From Microvirga sp. ACRRW (lineage in GTDB: Bacteria > Pseudomonadota > Alphaproteobacteria > Rhizobiales > Beijerinckiaceae), in NCBI RefSeq assembly GCF_022346925.1, contig NZ_JAKRNJ010000008.1, positions 80,710-144,709 on the forward strand: 64,000 nt of DNA, given 5' to 3'. How positions within the stretch are numbered: position 1 is the stretch's first letter; each line of letters starts with the position of its first letter. Under the pieces are notes generated by a model that worked only from the letters and a program-made list of their open reading frames with translations, had not been told where the DNA came from and did no database searches. This document shows positions 1 to 9,186 of this stretch, one piece after another. The translations under genes were made by a program, and so were the position numbers.

Positions 1-1451
1 TCGATCTGTCTGAGATCGAGCGTCAGCTTGCCCAGGCGGGCTCCCCTCAGGTCCAGCCCGCCGCCGCAACGCGTAGCGATCCCTTGGCCGAATTGGCTCG
101 GATCGTGGGCCAAGACGACCCTTTTCAGGCCATTTTGGCCAATGATGACGCGGTAAGGCCGCGTCCGCAGGCCTCTGCGATCGACGATCTTTTTGCGGCA
201 CGCGACACTATGACGCCCGTCTCTCGCCAGGCTCCGGCTCAGGCGCGTCACGCGGGGTTCGAGGTTCCCGATCTCGACCTAGGCAGCTATGCCCAGCCTG
301 CCGCCCCCCGCAGCAATGCTCAGGCTTATGGCTATCAGCAGCAGGCTCAGCCCCAGCAGGCGTCCTACAGTCAGGATGCCTACGAGCAGGGCGATTATGC
401 CGACGAGTATTACGATGACGGCGCGGACAATTACGCCGGAGGCGGTTACGGCCAGCCCGAGCGCCTCGATTATCCGGCTGTCGAGAAGCCGAAATCCCGC
501 AAGGGCCTGATCGCCGCCGGCGTCGTTCTCGGCGCCGTCGTGATCGGTGGCGGCGGTACGTATCTGTTCAGCGGCTCTTCGAGCGTTTCAGGAAACGGCA
601 CGCCCGTTCTCGTCCAGGCAACGACGGAACCGGTGAAGGTTCAGCCGCAGAACCCGGGCGGGGTCGAAATTCCGAACCAGAACAAGCAGATCTACGAGCG
701 CTCTCAGAACACCGACACCAAGGTCGTGAACCGCGAGGAGCAGCCGGTCGACGTGCAGCAGGCCGTGCGTTCCAATGGCGGCTCCGCTGTTGCCGATGCA
801 ACCGGCACGACTGTTCCGGGTGCAGCTCCTCATGCTCGCGGTGCTTCCAACAGCCTGAACCTCGGCGAGCCTCGCAAGGTTCGCACCGTCACGATCCGTC
901 CCGACGGCTCCGTGGCCGGCGCGCCTGAGTCCGCCAACGCTCATTCCGCTCCTGCCCAGGTTGCCGCCATGACCCTTCCGGCGGCTGCTCAGCCTGCGGC
1001 GGTTCAGACGGCCTCGGCTCAGCCCAGGCCTGCTCCTGCCGCGCCTGTAGCCGCGCCTGCCACTCCGGCTCCCGCGCCGAAGCCGGCACCGGTTGCAGCC
1101 GTTCCTGTCGAGACGCCTGCCGCTGCTCCTGCCCCGCAACGGGTGGCCTCGGCTCAGCCGGTTCCCGTCGCTGCTCCTGCCGCAACGGCTGCGGACACCA
1201 CAGCTCTGGCTGGCGGCTATGCCGTTCAGCTGGGTCTCGCCAATTCGGAGACGGCGGCGGAAACGGCTTTCTCCGGCTACCAGCGCAAGTACCCGGATCT
1301 CGAAGGCATGCCCTCCCTGATCCGCAAGGCCGAGGTGAACGGCAACACCATCTACCGCGTCCGGGTCGGCCCCCTGTCTCGGGAAGAGGCCTCCTCCCTC
1401 TGCTCCAAGCTGCAGGGCCAGGGCGGCCAGTGCTTCGTCGCCAAGAACTGA
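1..1451 (+). CDS. SPOR-domain envelope protein (5'-truncated by the window edge)
   Basis: The reading frame is already open at base 3, so the true start lies upstream and at least 482 residues are visible. A low-complexity Gln/Ala/Pro-rich N-terminal part is followed by one hydrophobic segment (about bases 504-569, GLIAAGVVLGAVVIGGGG) that should anchor the protein in the inner membrane. A long Ala/Pro-rich linker then leads to a C-terminal SPOR domain (about 1215-1448, beginning GGYAVQLGLAN and including YRVRVGPLSREEA). SPOR domains bind denuded glycan strands at division septa. The gene lies 71 bases upstream of nagZ on the same strand, which fits a cell-wall role. An in-frame TTG at 84 is an unlikely start, because the upstream codons read as a continuous protein. 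Confidence 0.85.
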   Translation, partial: DLSEIERQLAQAGSPQVQPAAATRSDPLAELARIVGQDDPFQAILANDDAVRPRPQASAIDDLFAARDTMTPVSRQAPAQARHAGFEVPDLDLGSYAQPAAPRSNAQAYGYQQQAQPQQASYSQDAYEQGDYADEYYDDGADNYAGGGYGQPERLDYPAVEKPKSRKGLIAAGVVLGAVVIGGGGTYLFSGSSSVSGNGTPVLVQATTEPVKVQPQNPGGVEIPNQNKQIYERSQNTDTKVVNREEQPVDVQQAVRSNGGSAVADATGTTVPGAAPHARGASNSLNLGEPRKVRTVTIRPDGSVAGAPESANAHSAPAQVAAMTLPAAAQPAAVQTASAQPRPAPAAPVAAPATPAPAPKPAPVAAVPVETPAAAPAPQRVASAQPVPVAAPAATAADTTALAGGYAVQLGLANSETAAETAFSGYQRKYPDLEGMPSLIRKAEVNGNTIYRVRVGPLSREEASSLCSKLQGQGGQCFVAKN

Positions 1452-1522
1452 GGCGGCGAACTGAGGCGGCTTGGCCGACAAGACTTCTTGACCCTTGTAC
1501 TCAAGGGCCGTAAGGCGCGGGC

Positions 1523-2542
1523 ATGAAAACCCGCGCCTTTATTGCTGGCTGCTCCGGCCATGAGCTGACCCCCGACGAGGTTGCCTTCTTCAAAGAGGCG
1601 GCTCCCTGGGGATTCATTCTGTTCCGCCGCAACGTCGATACGCCTGAGCAGGTGAGGGCGCTTTGCGCCTCCTTGCGCGAAGCTGTCGGGCGCGAGGAGG
1701 CTCCGATCCTGATCGATCAGGAAGGCGGCCGGGTTCAGCGCATGGGCCCACCGCATTGGCCGAAATATCCCTCCGGCGCCACCTATGGCGCCCTTCACGC
1801 CAACGATCCGCTTGTCCAGCGGGAGCTTGCCCGTCTCGGCGCGCGCCTGATCGCCCATGACCTGCGTTCCGTCGGCGTGACCGTGGATTGCCTACCTGTG
1901 CTCGACGTGCCGTCACCGGGAGCACATGACGTGATCGGCGACCGGGCCTATGGCAAGACGCCCGAAAAGGTGGCCGTGCTGGGTCGCGCCGCCGCCGAGG
2001 GTCTCATGGCGGGCGGCGTCCTGCCGGTGGTCAAGCATATTCCCGGCCACGGACGGGCAGGGGCTGACAGCCATCTGGCGCTGCCCGTGGTCGAGGCGTC
2101 TCGCGAGGAGCTGGAGCGTCACGATTTCGCGCCTTTCCGCATGATGACCGACATGCCTCTCGCGATGACGGCGCATGTGGTCTACACGGCCATCGATCCC
2201 GAGCGGCCTGCCACGACATCTCCCAGCGTCGTGCAGGACATCATCCGCAATCATATCGGCTATGACGGGCTTCTCATGACGGACGACCTTTCGATGAAGG
2301 CGCTGTCGGGCACCTTCCGGGAGAAGACCGAGGCTGCCTTTGCGGCAGGCTGCGACATGGCCCTGCATTGCAACGGCCAGATGGATGAAATGACGGAAGT
2401 GGCGGAAGCCGCGCCGCTTCTTGAGGGCCTTGCCCTTACGAGAGCAGAGGCCGCGCTTTCCCGTATCCGGCACGAGCCGGAACCCCTCGATCCTGTGGAT
2501 GCGCGTGCAAGACTCGACGCCGCTCTTGCGATGATCGCATAA
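1523..2542 (+). CDS. nagZ: beta-N-acetylhexosaminidase (GH3)
   Basis: This 339-residue protein has the size and motifs of cytoplasmic NagZ, which removes N-acetylglucosamine from anhydromuropeptides during peptidoglycan recycling. Visible motifs are LIDQEGGRVQR (about residues 63-73), the KHIPGHGRAGADSH loop (Lys171, His172) carrying the family's catalytic His-Asp pair, and LLMTDDLSMKA (Asp254/255) carrying the nucleophile. It begins at an ATG 71 bases after the SPOR gene and is followed by scpA 39 bases later, so all three may be co-transcribed. No signal peptide is visible, as expected for a cytoplasmic recycling enzyme. Confidence 0.95.
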   Translation: MKTRAFIAGCSGHELTPDEVAFFKEAAPWGFILFRRNVDTPEQVRALCASLREAVGREEAPILIDQEGGRVQRMGPPHWPKYPSGATYGALHANDPLVQRELARLGARLIAHDLRSVGVTVDCLPVLDVPSPGAHDVIGDRAYGKTPEKVAVLGRAAAEGLMAGGVLPVVKHIPGHGRAGADSHLALPVVEASREELERHDFAPFRMMTDMPLAMTAHVVYTAIDPERPATTSPSVVQDIIRNHIGYDGLLMTDDLSMKALSGTFREKTEAAFAAGCDMALHCNGQMDEMTEVAEAAPLLEGLALTRAEAALSRIRHEPEPLDPVDARARLDAALAMIA

Positions 2543-2581
2543 GCGCCCCAAGGTCGCACCCCGCTTCAGTTGAGTAGATCC

Positions 2582-3391
2582 ATGGCCAAGCCCTTACCCT
2601 TCGAGGATGTCGAGCCCGCCGCCGAGCGCGGTGAAGGCGAGCCTGCGCTCCTCGTCGACGTGGACGGGTTCGAAGGCCCGCTCGACCTTCTCCTGGAGCT
2701 GGCCCGCCGCCAGAAGGTGGACCTGCACCGCATTTCCATCCTGGCGCTCGCCGAGCAGTACATCGCCTTCATCGAAGAAGCGCGCCGCATGCGCCTGGAG
2801 CTGGCGGCCGATTATCTCGTGATGGCGGCCTGGCTCGCCTATCTCAAGTCCCGTCTGCTGCTGCCCGAGCCGCCGAAGGGCGAGGAGCCGAGTGCCGAGG
2901 ATCTCGCCACGGCTCTGGCCCTGCGCCTGCGCCGCCTGGAGGCGATCCGCGAAGTCGCCAAGAAGCTGGGCGAACGCTCGGTCTTGGGTCGCGACATCTT
3001 CGCTCGTGGCGCGCCGGAGCCGGTGGTCATCCACCGGGACGCCCGCTACGAGGCCAGCCTCTACGACCTGCTCAAGGCCTATGCGCAGCAGAGGCAGCTG
3101 AAATTCAACAGCAAGGTTTCGCTCCACAAGCGCAATGTCTGGTCGCTGATCGATGCCCGCGAGGCGCTTGAGCGGCTCGTGGGGCACCTGAGCAGCGACT
3201 GGGTCACGCTCGATACCTATCTCGTGGAATTCATGGTCGAGCCCGCCATGCGGCCGACCGTTCTGGCCTCTGCCTTGTCCGCGACCCTGGAAATGGTCCG
3301 CGAGGGCAAGCTCACGGTCAGGCAGGACGAAGCCTTCGCTCCGGTCTGGGTCAAGTCCGCCGACCAGGCCGAAACAGGAGCCCAATCATGA
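2582..3391 (+). CDS. scpA: segregation and condensation protein A
   Basis: The 269-residue protein carries the ScpA/kleisin signature GFEGPLDLLLELARRQKVDL near its N-terminus and a C-terminal winged-helix-like part ending in a probable SMC-contacting region. ScpA bridges the two heads of the SMC dimer and, with ScpB, forms the bacterial condensin that compacts and segregates chromosomes. An in-frame TTG lies 12 bases upstream. I chose the ATG at 2582 because MAKPLPFE is a more natural N-terminus. The stop codon overlaps the scpB start (ATGATGA), which implies translational coupling of the two subunits. Confidence 0.93.
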   Translation: MAKPLPFEDVEPAAERGEGEPALLVDVDGFEGPLDLLLELARRQKVDLHRISILALAEQYIAFIEEARRMRLELAADYLVMAAWLAYLKSRLLLPEPPKGEEPSAEDLATALALRLRRLEAIREVAKKLGERSVLGRDIFARGAPEPVVIHRDARYEASLYDLLKAYAQQRQLKFNSKVSLHKRNVWSLIDAREALERLVGHLSSDWVTLDTYLVEFMVEPAMRPTVLASALSATLEMVREGKLTVRQDEAFAPVWVKSADQAETGAQS

Positions 3392-4122
3392 TGAATGAAA
3401 TCGACGAAATCGAAGACGTCGAGGCTCTGGAAGAGGCCTCCGTCGAGAGCCGCGTGCCCGATCACGGCGAGGCGATCCGCATCGCCGAGGCGCTTCTGTT
3501 CGCCTCCGCCGAGCCGCTGAGCCCCGAGGAATTGGCGGGCCGCTTGCCGGAAGGCGCGGATATCCAGAAGATTCTGGAGGACCTTCAGGAGCTTTACGCG
3601 CTGCGTGGGGTGAACCTCGTTCGGGTTGCGGGCAAATGGGCCTTCCGCACGGCGAGCGATCTTTCCTTCGTGCTCGCTCGCGATGTGGTGGAGCAGCGCA
3701 AGCTCTCGCGCGCCGCCATGGAAACCCTGTCGATCATCGCCTATCACCAGCCGGTGACCCGTGCGGAGATCGAGGAAATTCGCGGCGTCGCCACCTCCAA
3801 GGGCACGCTGGACCTGCTGCTGGAAACCGGCTGGATCCGCCTGCGCGGCCGCCGCAAGGCGCCGGGCCGTCCCGTCACCTACGGTACTTCGCCTGCTTTC
3901 CTCGATCATTTCGGCCTGGACGCCATCGAGGATCTGCCAGGTCTCGAAGAGCTGAAAGGCGCAGGCTTCATCGAGGGCCGCGTGCCCTCCGACATGTCCG
4001 TGCCGGTGCCCTCCGACGCGGAGGCTCTGCGCGAGGACGAGGATCCGCTGGACCAGGATGACCTGTTCCAGGAGCCCCTCGACATGCACAAGACCGAGAC
4101 GGGCGAGACCGGCGAGGAATGA
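3388..4122 (+). CDS. scpB: segregation and condensation protein B
   Basis: The 244-residue protein has the two winged-helix domains of ScpB: RIAEALLFASAEPLSPEELA at the start of the first, and METLSIIAYHQPVTRAEIEEI followed by the RGV motif in the second. ScpB dimers bind ScpA in the SMC condensin complex. The C-terminal tail (about residues 200-244) is acidic and low in complexity, as in other alphaproteobacterial ScpB proteins. It starts inside the scpA stop and its own stop overlaps the ATG of the ABC ATPase by four bases, so three genes are tightly coupled. Confidence 0.93.
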   Translation: MMNEIDEIEDVEALEEASVESRVPDHGEAIRIAEALLFASAEPLSPEELAGRLPEGADIQKILEDLQELYALRGVNLVRVAGKWAFRTASDLSFVLARDVVEQRKLSRAAMETLSIIAYHQPVTRAEIEEIRGVATSKGTLDLLLETGWIRLRGRRKAPGRPVTYGTSPAFLDHFGLDAIEDLPGLEELKGAGFIEGRVPSDMSVPVPSDAEALREDEDPLDQDDLFQEPLDMHKTETGETGEE

Positions 4123-5243
4123 GCGACAAACCCGCCGTGTCCGCGCGCGACCGCTTCCGTCTGCCCCGGTGGGGACAGCGTGGCACGGCGGGCGCGTCGA
4201 TCCCGGCCCAGCTCTCCTTCGAGAATATCGTCCAGACCTACAATTCCACTGAGGCGCTCAAAGGCGTGTCGCTGACGGTCGAGCCGGGCGAGCTTGTCTG
4301 CCTTCTCGGCCATTCGGGTTGCGGCAAGACCACGCTGCTGCGGATCGCGGCGGGGGTCGAGGCTCCCACTTCCGGCCGCGTGATGATGGATGGCCGCGAA
4401 GTCAGCAGTGCAAAGAGCTTCGTGGAGCCGGAGCGCCGGGGCATCGGCCTGATGTTCCAGGATTACGCGCTGTTTCCGCATATGACAGTGCTGCAGAACG
4501 TGATGTTCGGGCTCAAGGACCTTTCTGCCTCCGAGGCTGACATCGCTGCACGTCGGGCGCTCTCCCGTGTGGGGCTTGAGCATTACGCCAACGAATTTCC
4601 CCATACGCTCTCCGGCGGCGAACAGCAGCGGGTGGCGCTGGCGCGCTCCATCGCGCCCCGTCCCGGCGTGCTGCTCATGGACGAACCGTTCTCCAATCTC
4701 GACCGCCGCATGCGCGATGCGATCCGGGACGAGACCGTCGCAATCCTGAGGGAAACCGGCGCGACGACCATCGTGGTCACGCATGACCCTGAAGAGGCCA
4801 TGCGGATCGCGGATCGCATCGTCCTGATGCGCGCCGGCACAATCATTCAGCAGGGGACTGCCGAGGAGATCTACCGCAGGCCGGTGAATCTTTTCGCTGC
4901 ACGGTTCTTCTGCGACTTCAACGAGATCGAAGGCACCGTCCGCAACGGGCAGGTGAGCTGCCCGGTGGGCGTGTTCCCCGCGCCCGCCCTGGAGGATGGC
5001 CCGGCTGTCGTCTGCGTGCGGCCGCAGGGCGTAAAGCTCAAGCCTGCGGGCTTCTGCCTGCCGGGACGTGTGGTGTCACGTCGCTTTCTCGGCGAGGTCG
5101 ATTTGGTGCATATCGATGTTCAAGGCCTCGACAGGCCGCTTCAGGCCCGCGTTCACGATCCCGTTGACGTGAAAGAGGGGCAGGATGTGGGCATCGATGT
5201 TGAACCAAAGGATGTCCTTGTTTTCGCCGCGGCCGACGCATAG
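4119..5243 (+). CDS. orphan ABC transporter ATP-binding protein, FbpC/PotA type
   Basis: This 374-residue ATPase has Walker A (GHSGCGKTT), the Q-loop (MFQDYALFPHMTV), the signature LSGGEQQRVALARS, Walker B (VLLMDEPFSNLD), the H-loop (VTHDPEEA), and a C-terminal TOBE-like region typical of iron(III) or spermidine importers. It has an N-terminal extension of about 30 residues before the ABC core. No permease or binding protein is nearby. Instead it overlaps scpB by four bases and precedes tatA. Its partners must be encoded elsewhere or it has another role. The substrate cannot be read from the sequence. Confidence 0.85.
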   Translation: MSDKPAVSARDRFRLPRWGQRGTAGASIPAQLSFENIVQTYNSTEALKGVSLTVEPGELVCLLGHSGCGKTTLLRIAAGVEAPTSGRVMMDGREVSSAKSFVEPERRGIGLMFQDYALFPHMTVLQNVMFGLKDLSASEADIAARRALSRVGLEHYANEFPHTLSGGEQQRVALARSIAPRPGVLLMDEPFSNLDRRMRDAIRDETVAILRETGATTIVVTHDPEEAMRIADRIVLMRAGTIIQQGTAEEIYRRPVNLFAARFFCDFNEIEGTVRNGQVSCPVGVFPAPALEDGPAVVCVRPQGVKLKPAGFCLPGRVVSRRFLGEVDLVHIDVQGLDRPLQARVHDPVDVKEGQDVGIDVEPKDVLVFAAADA

Positions 5244-5300
5244 GTTGACCGCGAGTTCATAATTCGAGTTCGCGCCTTGTCGAGGCGCAGGAGGATTGCC

Positions 5301-5549
5301 ATGGGTGGCGCAAGTATTTGGCACTGGATCGTTGTGGGTCTGATCGTTGTCCTATTGTTCGGGCGCGGCAAAATCTCCGACATGATGGGCGATGTCGCCA
5401 AGGGCATCAAAGCCTTCAAGAAGGGCATGGCCGAGGACGAGACGGCAAAGCCCGCGCAGCCTTCGGAGCCGGTCCGCACGATCGACCATCAGGCTGGCGC
5501 GACGGGCGCTCAGACGAACGCCGCGACGACGGACCACAAGGTCGGTTGA
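5301..5549 (+). CDS. tatA: Sec-independent translocase protein TatA
   Basis: The 82-residue protein has one N-terminal membrane helix ([20 protein letters not shown]) followed by the amphipathic helix [19 protein letters not shown] and a polar tail, the classic TatA layout. TatA oligomers form the pore for export of folded proteins. The start was placed at the ATG preceded by AGGAGG at 5289-5294 rather than at the upstream in-frame TTG (5277), which would add eight basic residues before the membrane helix. tatB and tatC follow on the same strand. Confidence 0.95.
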   Translation: MGGASIWHWIVVGLIVVLLFGRGKISDMMGDVAKGIKAFKKGMAEDETAKPAQPSEPVRTIDHQAGATGAQTNAATTDHKVG

Positions 5550-5559
5550 GTTCTTGAGG

Positions 5560-5579
5560 GCAGCCACGCTCGTGGCTGC
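5560..5579 (+). promoter_or_regulatory. hairpin between tatA and tatB
   Basis: GCAGCCAC and GTGGCTGC pair perfectly over 8 bp around a GCTC tetraloop, 11 bases after the tatA stop. No T-run follows, so it is not a simple intrinsic terminator. It could protect the 3' end of a processed tatA message or attenuate read-through. TatA is needed in excess of TatB, so such an element would be sensible, but this is inference. Confidence 0.5.
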
Positions 5580-5609
5580 GGTGAGTAAAGGCAGGGTCGA
5601 GGCCACAGC

Positions 5610-6140
5610 ATGTTGGACATGAGCTGGGGTGAGGTCATGGTGATCGGCGCCGTTGCGTTGATCGTGATTGGCCCAAAAGACCTGCCGCGCGCCCTGCGGA
5701 CGGTTGGACAAGTCACGGGCAAGCTTCGCCGCATGGCGGCGGAGTTCCAGGGCCAGTTCAACGAGGCCATGCGCGAGGCCGAGCTCGACGAGGTGAAGAA
5801 GCAGCTTCAGGGCGTGAACGATTCCGTTTCCGATCTGAACAGCACGGGCTTCAACCCCATCCAGACCATTCGGGACGAGTTGAAGACCGCCGTCGAGAAG
5901 CCGGTGACGGGCGCGCTTGAAACACCTGTTCCGCAGCCGATGGGCGATGCCTCGATCCAGGCCGTCGTGGAAGGACGTGAGCCGGCGCCTGCCGATCCAC
6001 TGGTCGAGCTGCCGCCTCCACCGATGGACGATCCGGCTGAGGCCATTGCCGAATCCCTGCGCCGCGAGGCGGAGATCGAAACCCAGAAAAATGCTGCCGC
6101 CGTTGCGGAAGCCCCTGAAAAATCGGACGTGAAGGCCTGA
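5610..6140 (+). CDS. tatB: Sec-independent translocase protein TatB
   Basis: The 176-residue protein starts MLDMSWGEVMVIGAVALIVIG, the typical TatB membrane helix with a conserved Glu, then the hinge GPKDLPRALRTVGQ and a long amphipathic helix (KLRRMAAEFQGQFNEAM). The C-terminal 90 residues are Pro/Ala/Glu-rich and variable. TatB with TatC forms the receptor for twin-arginine signal peptides. The stop overlaps the tatC start (TGATG), giving translational coupling. Confidence 0.95.
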   Translation: MLDMSWGEVMVIGAVALIVIGPKDLPRALRTVGQVTGKLRRMAAEFQGQFNEAMREAELDEVKKQLQGVNDSVSDLNSTGFNPIQTIRDELKTAVEKPVTGALETPVPQPMGDASIQAVVEGREPAPADPLVELPPPPMDDPAEAIAESLRREAEIETQKNAAAVAEAPEKSDVKA

Positions 6141-6946
6141 TGACCACCGCCCCCATTGAAGAGGATGAGGTCGAGGCATCGCGCGCGCCTCTGATCGCGC
6201 ACCTGACAGAACTGCGCTCGCGCCTGATCAAGGCATTGATCGCGTTTGTGATCATGTTCTTCATCTGCTTCGCCGGCGCGAAGTACATCTACAATATTCT
6301 CGTCTGGCCCTATGTTTTCGCGGTTGGCTCACCCGAGAAGGCGCATCTCGTCTATACGCACGGCCTCGAATATCTGTTCACGCAGATTCAGGTCGCGGCC
6401 TTCGGCGCGGGCTTTTTGGCTTTCCCGGTAATCGCCGCTCAGATCTACAAGTTCGTGGCACCGGGGCTCTACAAGAATGAGCGGCGGGCCTTCCTGCCTT
6501 ATCTCGTCGCGACGCCGGTTCTCTTCGCCATCGGCGCGGCCTGCGTGTATTTCGTGGCCATGCCGCTGCTCATGCGCTTCTCTGTCGGCATGCAGCAGCT
6601 TGCGACCGACAACGCGCCGGCCATCGAGTTCCTGCCCAAGGTCAGCGAATACCTATCGCTGATCATGACCCTGATCTTCGCCTTCGGCATATGCTTCCAG
6701 CTGCCGGTGATCCTGACCCTGCTGGCCCGGGCCGGGATCATCGATTCGGAGTTCCTGAAGAGCAAGCGGCGCTATGCCATCGTGGTCGTCTTCATCATCG
6801 CGGCGGTTCTGACACCCCCGGACGTGATCAGCCAGTTCGCCCTTGCGGTCCCCACCTTGCTTCTTTACGAGGCGTCCATCTTCTCCGTCCGTATGGTCGA
6901 GAAGAAGCGCGCGGAAGCCGAGGCCGCGCGTGCGGCTGAAGGATAG
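6140..6946 (+). CDS. tatC: Sec-independent translocase protein TatC
   Basis: The 268-residue polytopic protein has the TatC pattern: an N-terminal APLIAHLTELRSRLI segment before membrane helix 1, six hydrophobic segments in all, and the first periplasmic loop with FVAPGLYKNERRAFLP. TatC is the core Tat signal-peptide receptor. The basic, Ala-rich C-terminal tail (VEKKRAEAEAARAAEG) is cytoplasmic. A 105-base gap without a clear terminator separates it from serS. Confidence 0.96.
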   Translation: MTTAPIEEDEVEASRAPLIAHLTELRSRLIKALIAFVIMFFICFAGAKYIYNILVWPYVFAVGSPEKAHLVYTHGLEYLFTQIQVAAFGAGFLAFPVIAAQIYKFVAPGLYKNERRAFLPYLVATPVLFAIGAACVYFVAMPLLMRFSVGMQQLATDNAPAIEFLPKVSEYLSLIMTLIFAFGICFQLPVILTLLARAGIIDSEFLKSKRRYAIVVVFIIAAVLTPPDVISQFALAVPTLLLYEASIFSVRMVEKKRAEAEAARAAEG

Positions 6947-7051
6947 GGCTCTTAAAGCCGCTCCATAAGGCCGCTATATCCTTGGCATGATCTAAAGGGC
7001 GGTCTGTGCTAAGGGCAGGGCGCTTCACTCCAGCAGACCCGAGTCAGTCCC

Positions 7052-8413
7052 ATGCACGACATCCGTTCCATCCGCGAAAACCCCGCGGCTTTCGACAAAG
7101 GCCTCCTGAACCGGGGCATGGAGCCTCTGTCTGCGAAGCTGATCGCCCTCGACGATGCCCGCAAAAGCGCGATTTCCGCGCTGCAGGCTGCCACCGAGCG
7201 CCGCAACGCCATGTCCAAGGAGATCGGCCAGGCTAAGGCCAAGAAGGACGAGGCTCGCGCGCAGGAACTGATGGCCGAGGTCGCCAGCATCAAGGAAACG
7301 ATGCCGGCTCTGGAAGAAGCCGAGCGCTTCGCCGAGAAGGCTCTCTTCGATGCGCTGAGTTCCATTCCGAACATTCCGAAGGACGACGTGCCTGTCGGCG
7401 GTGACGAGACCGGCAACGTGGAGCGCCACCGCTTCGGCACGCCGCCGACGATGAACAGCGCCAAGCAGCATTTCGAGATCGGCGAGGCTCTCGGCCTCAT
7501 GGATTTCGAGGCCGCCGCCAAGTTGTCCGGTTCGCGCTTCGTGGTGCTGAAAGGCGGACTTGCCCGTCTTGAGCGCGCGCTCGGCCAGTTCATGATCGAC
7601 CTGCACATCAATGAGCACGGCTACACGGAAGTGAATCCGCCGCTGCTGGTGCGCGACGAGACCATGTTCGGCACGGCGCAGCTGCCGAAATTCGAGGACG
7701 ATCAGTTCTGGGCCTTCCCCGGCAACTCCCTCGAGCAGGCTGTCGCCGCTGCGTTCGAAGGCCAATCGCGCGAGGCTGTCGATAAGCTCATCAAGGACAG
7801 CCGCTACGGCATGATCCCCACGGCGGAAGTGACACTCACCAATCTCGTGCGTGAGCAAATCCTCTCGGAGGAAGAGCTGCCCCTGCGCTTCACCGCACTC
7901 ACCCCGAGCTTCCGTGCGGAGGCTGGTTCCGCCGGCCGCGACACGCGCGGCATGATCCGCCAGCATCAGTTCGTGAAATGCGAGCTCGTCTCGATCACGA
8001 CGCCGGAAACCTCCGCCGACGAGCATGAGCGCATGCTCACCTGCGCGGAGAATGTGCTGAAGAAGCTGGAGCTGCCGTTCCGTACCATGACGCTCTGCAC
8101 GGGCGACATGGGCTTTGCTTCGACCAAGACCTACGACATCGAGGTGTGGCTGCCAGGGCAGGGGATGTATCGCGAGATTTCGAGCTGCTCGGTCTGCTCG
8201 GATTTCCAGGCGCGCCGCATGAACGCGCGTTACCGCTCTGCCTCCGAGAAGTCGCCGCGTTTCGTGCATACGCTCAACGGTTCGGGCCTTGCGGTCGGAC
8301 GCACGCTCGTCGCCGTTCTGGAGAACTACCAGAATGCGGACGGCAGCGTCTCCGTGCCCGCCGTGCTGCAGCCCTATATGGGCGGCGTCACCCGCATCGA
8401 GCGTCAGGCATAA
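7052..8413 (+). CDS. serS: seryl-tRNA synthetase
   Basis: The 453-residue protein begins [18 protein letters not shown], the standard SerRS N-terminal coiled-coil arm, and continues into a class II catalytic core. Motif 2 is visible as [21 protein letters not shown] and motif 3 as [20 protein letters not shown]. It charges tRNA-Ser with serine in the cytoplasm. Length and motif order are normal. surE begins two bases after the stop codon, so the pair is clearly one transcription unit. Confidence 0.97.
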   Translation: MHDIRSIRENPAAFDKGLLNRGMEPLSAKLIALDDARKSAISALQAATERRNAMSKEIGQAKAKKDEARAQELMAEVASIKETMPALEEAERFAEKALFDALSSIPNIPKDDVPVGGDETGNVERHRFGTPPTMNSAKQHFEIGEALGLMDFEAAAKLSGSRFVVLKGGLARLERALGQFMIDLHINEHGYTEVNPPLLVRDETMFGTAQLPKFEDDQFWAFPGNSLEQAVAAAFEGQSREAVDKLIKDSRYGMIPTAEVTLTNLVREQILSEEELPLRFTALTPSFRAEAGSAGRDTRGMIRQHQFVKCELVSITTPETSADEHERMLTCAENVLKKLELPFRTMTLCTGDMGFASTKTYDIEVWLPGQGMYREISSCSVCSDFQARRMNARYRSASEKSPRFVHTLNGSGLAVGRTLVAVLENYQNADGSVSVPAVLQPYMGGVTRIERQA

Positions 8414-8414
8414 G

Positions 8415-9176
8415 ATGCGCATTCTGTGCACCAACGACGACGGTATCCATGCTCCGGGGTTGAAGACCCTGGAGGCCATCGCGCGCCAGCTCTCCGACGA
8501 TGTGTGGGTCGTGGCGCCCGAGACGGATCAGAGCGGCGTGGCCCATTCGCTCTCGCTCAACGATCCGCTGCGTCTGCGCGAAGTCTCCGACCGGCATTTC
8601 GCAGTGAAGGGCACGCCGACCGATTGCGTGATCATGGGCGTTCGCGAATTGATGCGCGAGCACAAGCCTGACCTCGTTCTGTCCGGCGTCAATCGCGGGC
8701 AGAACGCGGCAGAGGACGTGACCTATTCCGGCACCGTTGCTGGCGCTATCGAGGGCACGCTACTCGGCATTCCCTCCATCGCGCTGTCGCAGGCCTATGG
8801 CCCCGGAAGCCGCGATAAGCTCAAATGGCATTGCGCCGAGCATCACGGCCCGAAGGTCATCCGTAAGATCCTGGACGCGGGCATCGACAAGGGCATCCTC
8901 GTCAACATAAACTTCCCCGATTGCGAGCCGGAAGACGTGCAGGGCACATCGGTGGTGAACCAGGGGCAGCGTACACAGGAATTGTTGCGTCTCGACGCGC
9001 GTTTCGACGGGCGCGGCAATCCTTATTACTGGATCGCATTCGAGCGCGGGCCATTCACGCCCGGCAACGGCACCGATCTTTGGGCGCTCGCCAACAAGCG
9101 CATCTCCGTCACGCCGCTGCGCATCGACATGACCGACGAGCCCACGCTCACGCGCTACGCGCAGGCCTTCGATTGA
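8415..9176 (+). CDS. surE: 5'/3'-nucleotidase SurE
   Basis: The 253-residue protein opens with [15 protein letters not shown], whose Asp pair (residues 8-9) binds the metal ion in SurE phosphatases, and contains [22 protein letters not shown] and the NINFPDC segment of the family. SurE dephosphorylates nucleoside monophosphates and is linked to stationary-phase survival. The frame is open upstream into serS, but the ATG at 8415, two bases after the serS stop, gives the canonical N-terminus. pcm follows 10 bases downstream, the classic surE-pcm pairing. Confidence 0.96.
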   Translation: MRILCTNDDGIHAPGLKTLEAIARQLSDDVWVVAPETDQSGVAHSLSLNDPLRLREVSDRHFAVKGTPTDCVIMGVRELMREHKPDLVLSGVNRGQNAAEDVTYSGTVAGAIEGTLLGIPSIALSQAYGPGSRDKLKWHCAEHHGPKVIRKILDAGIDKGILVNINFPDCEPEDVQGTSVVNQGQRTQELLRLDARFDGRGNPYYWIAFERGPFTPGNGTDLWALANKRISVTPLRIDMTDEPTLTRYAQAFD

Positions 9177-9186
9177 GGAAGGTGCG

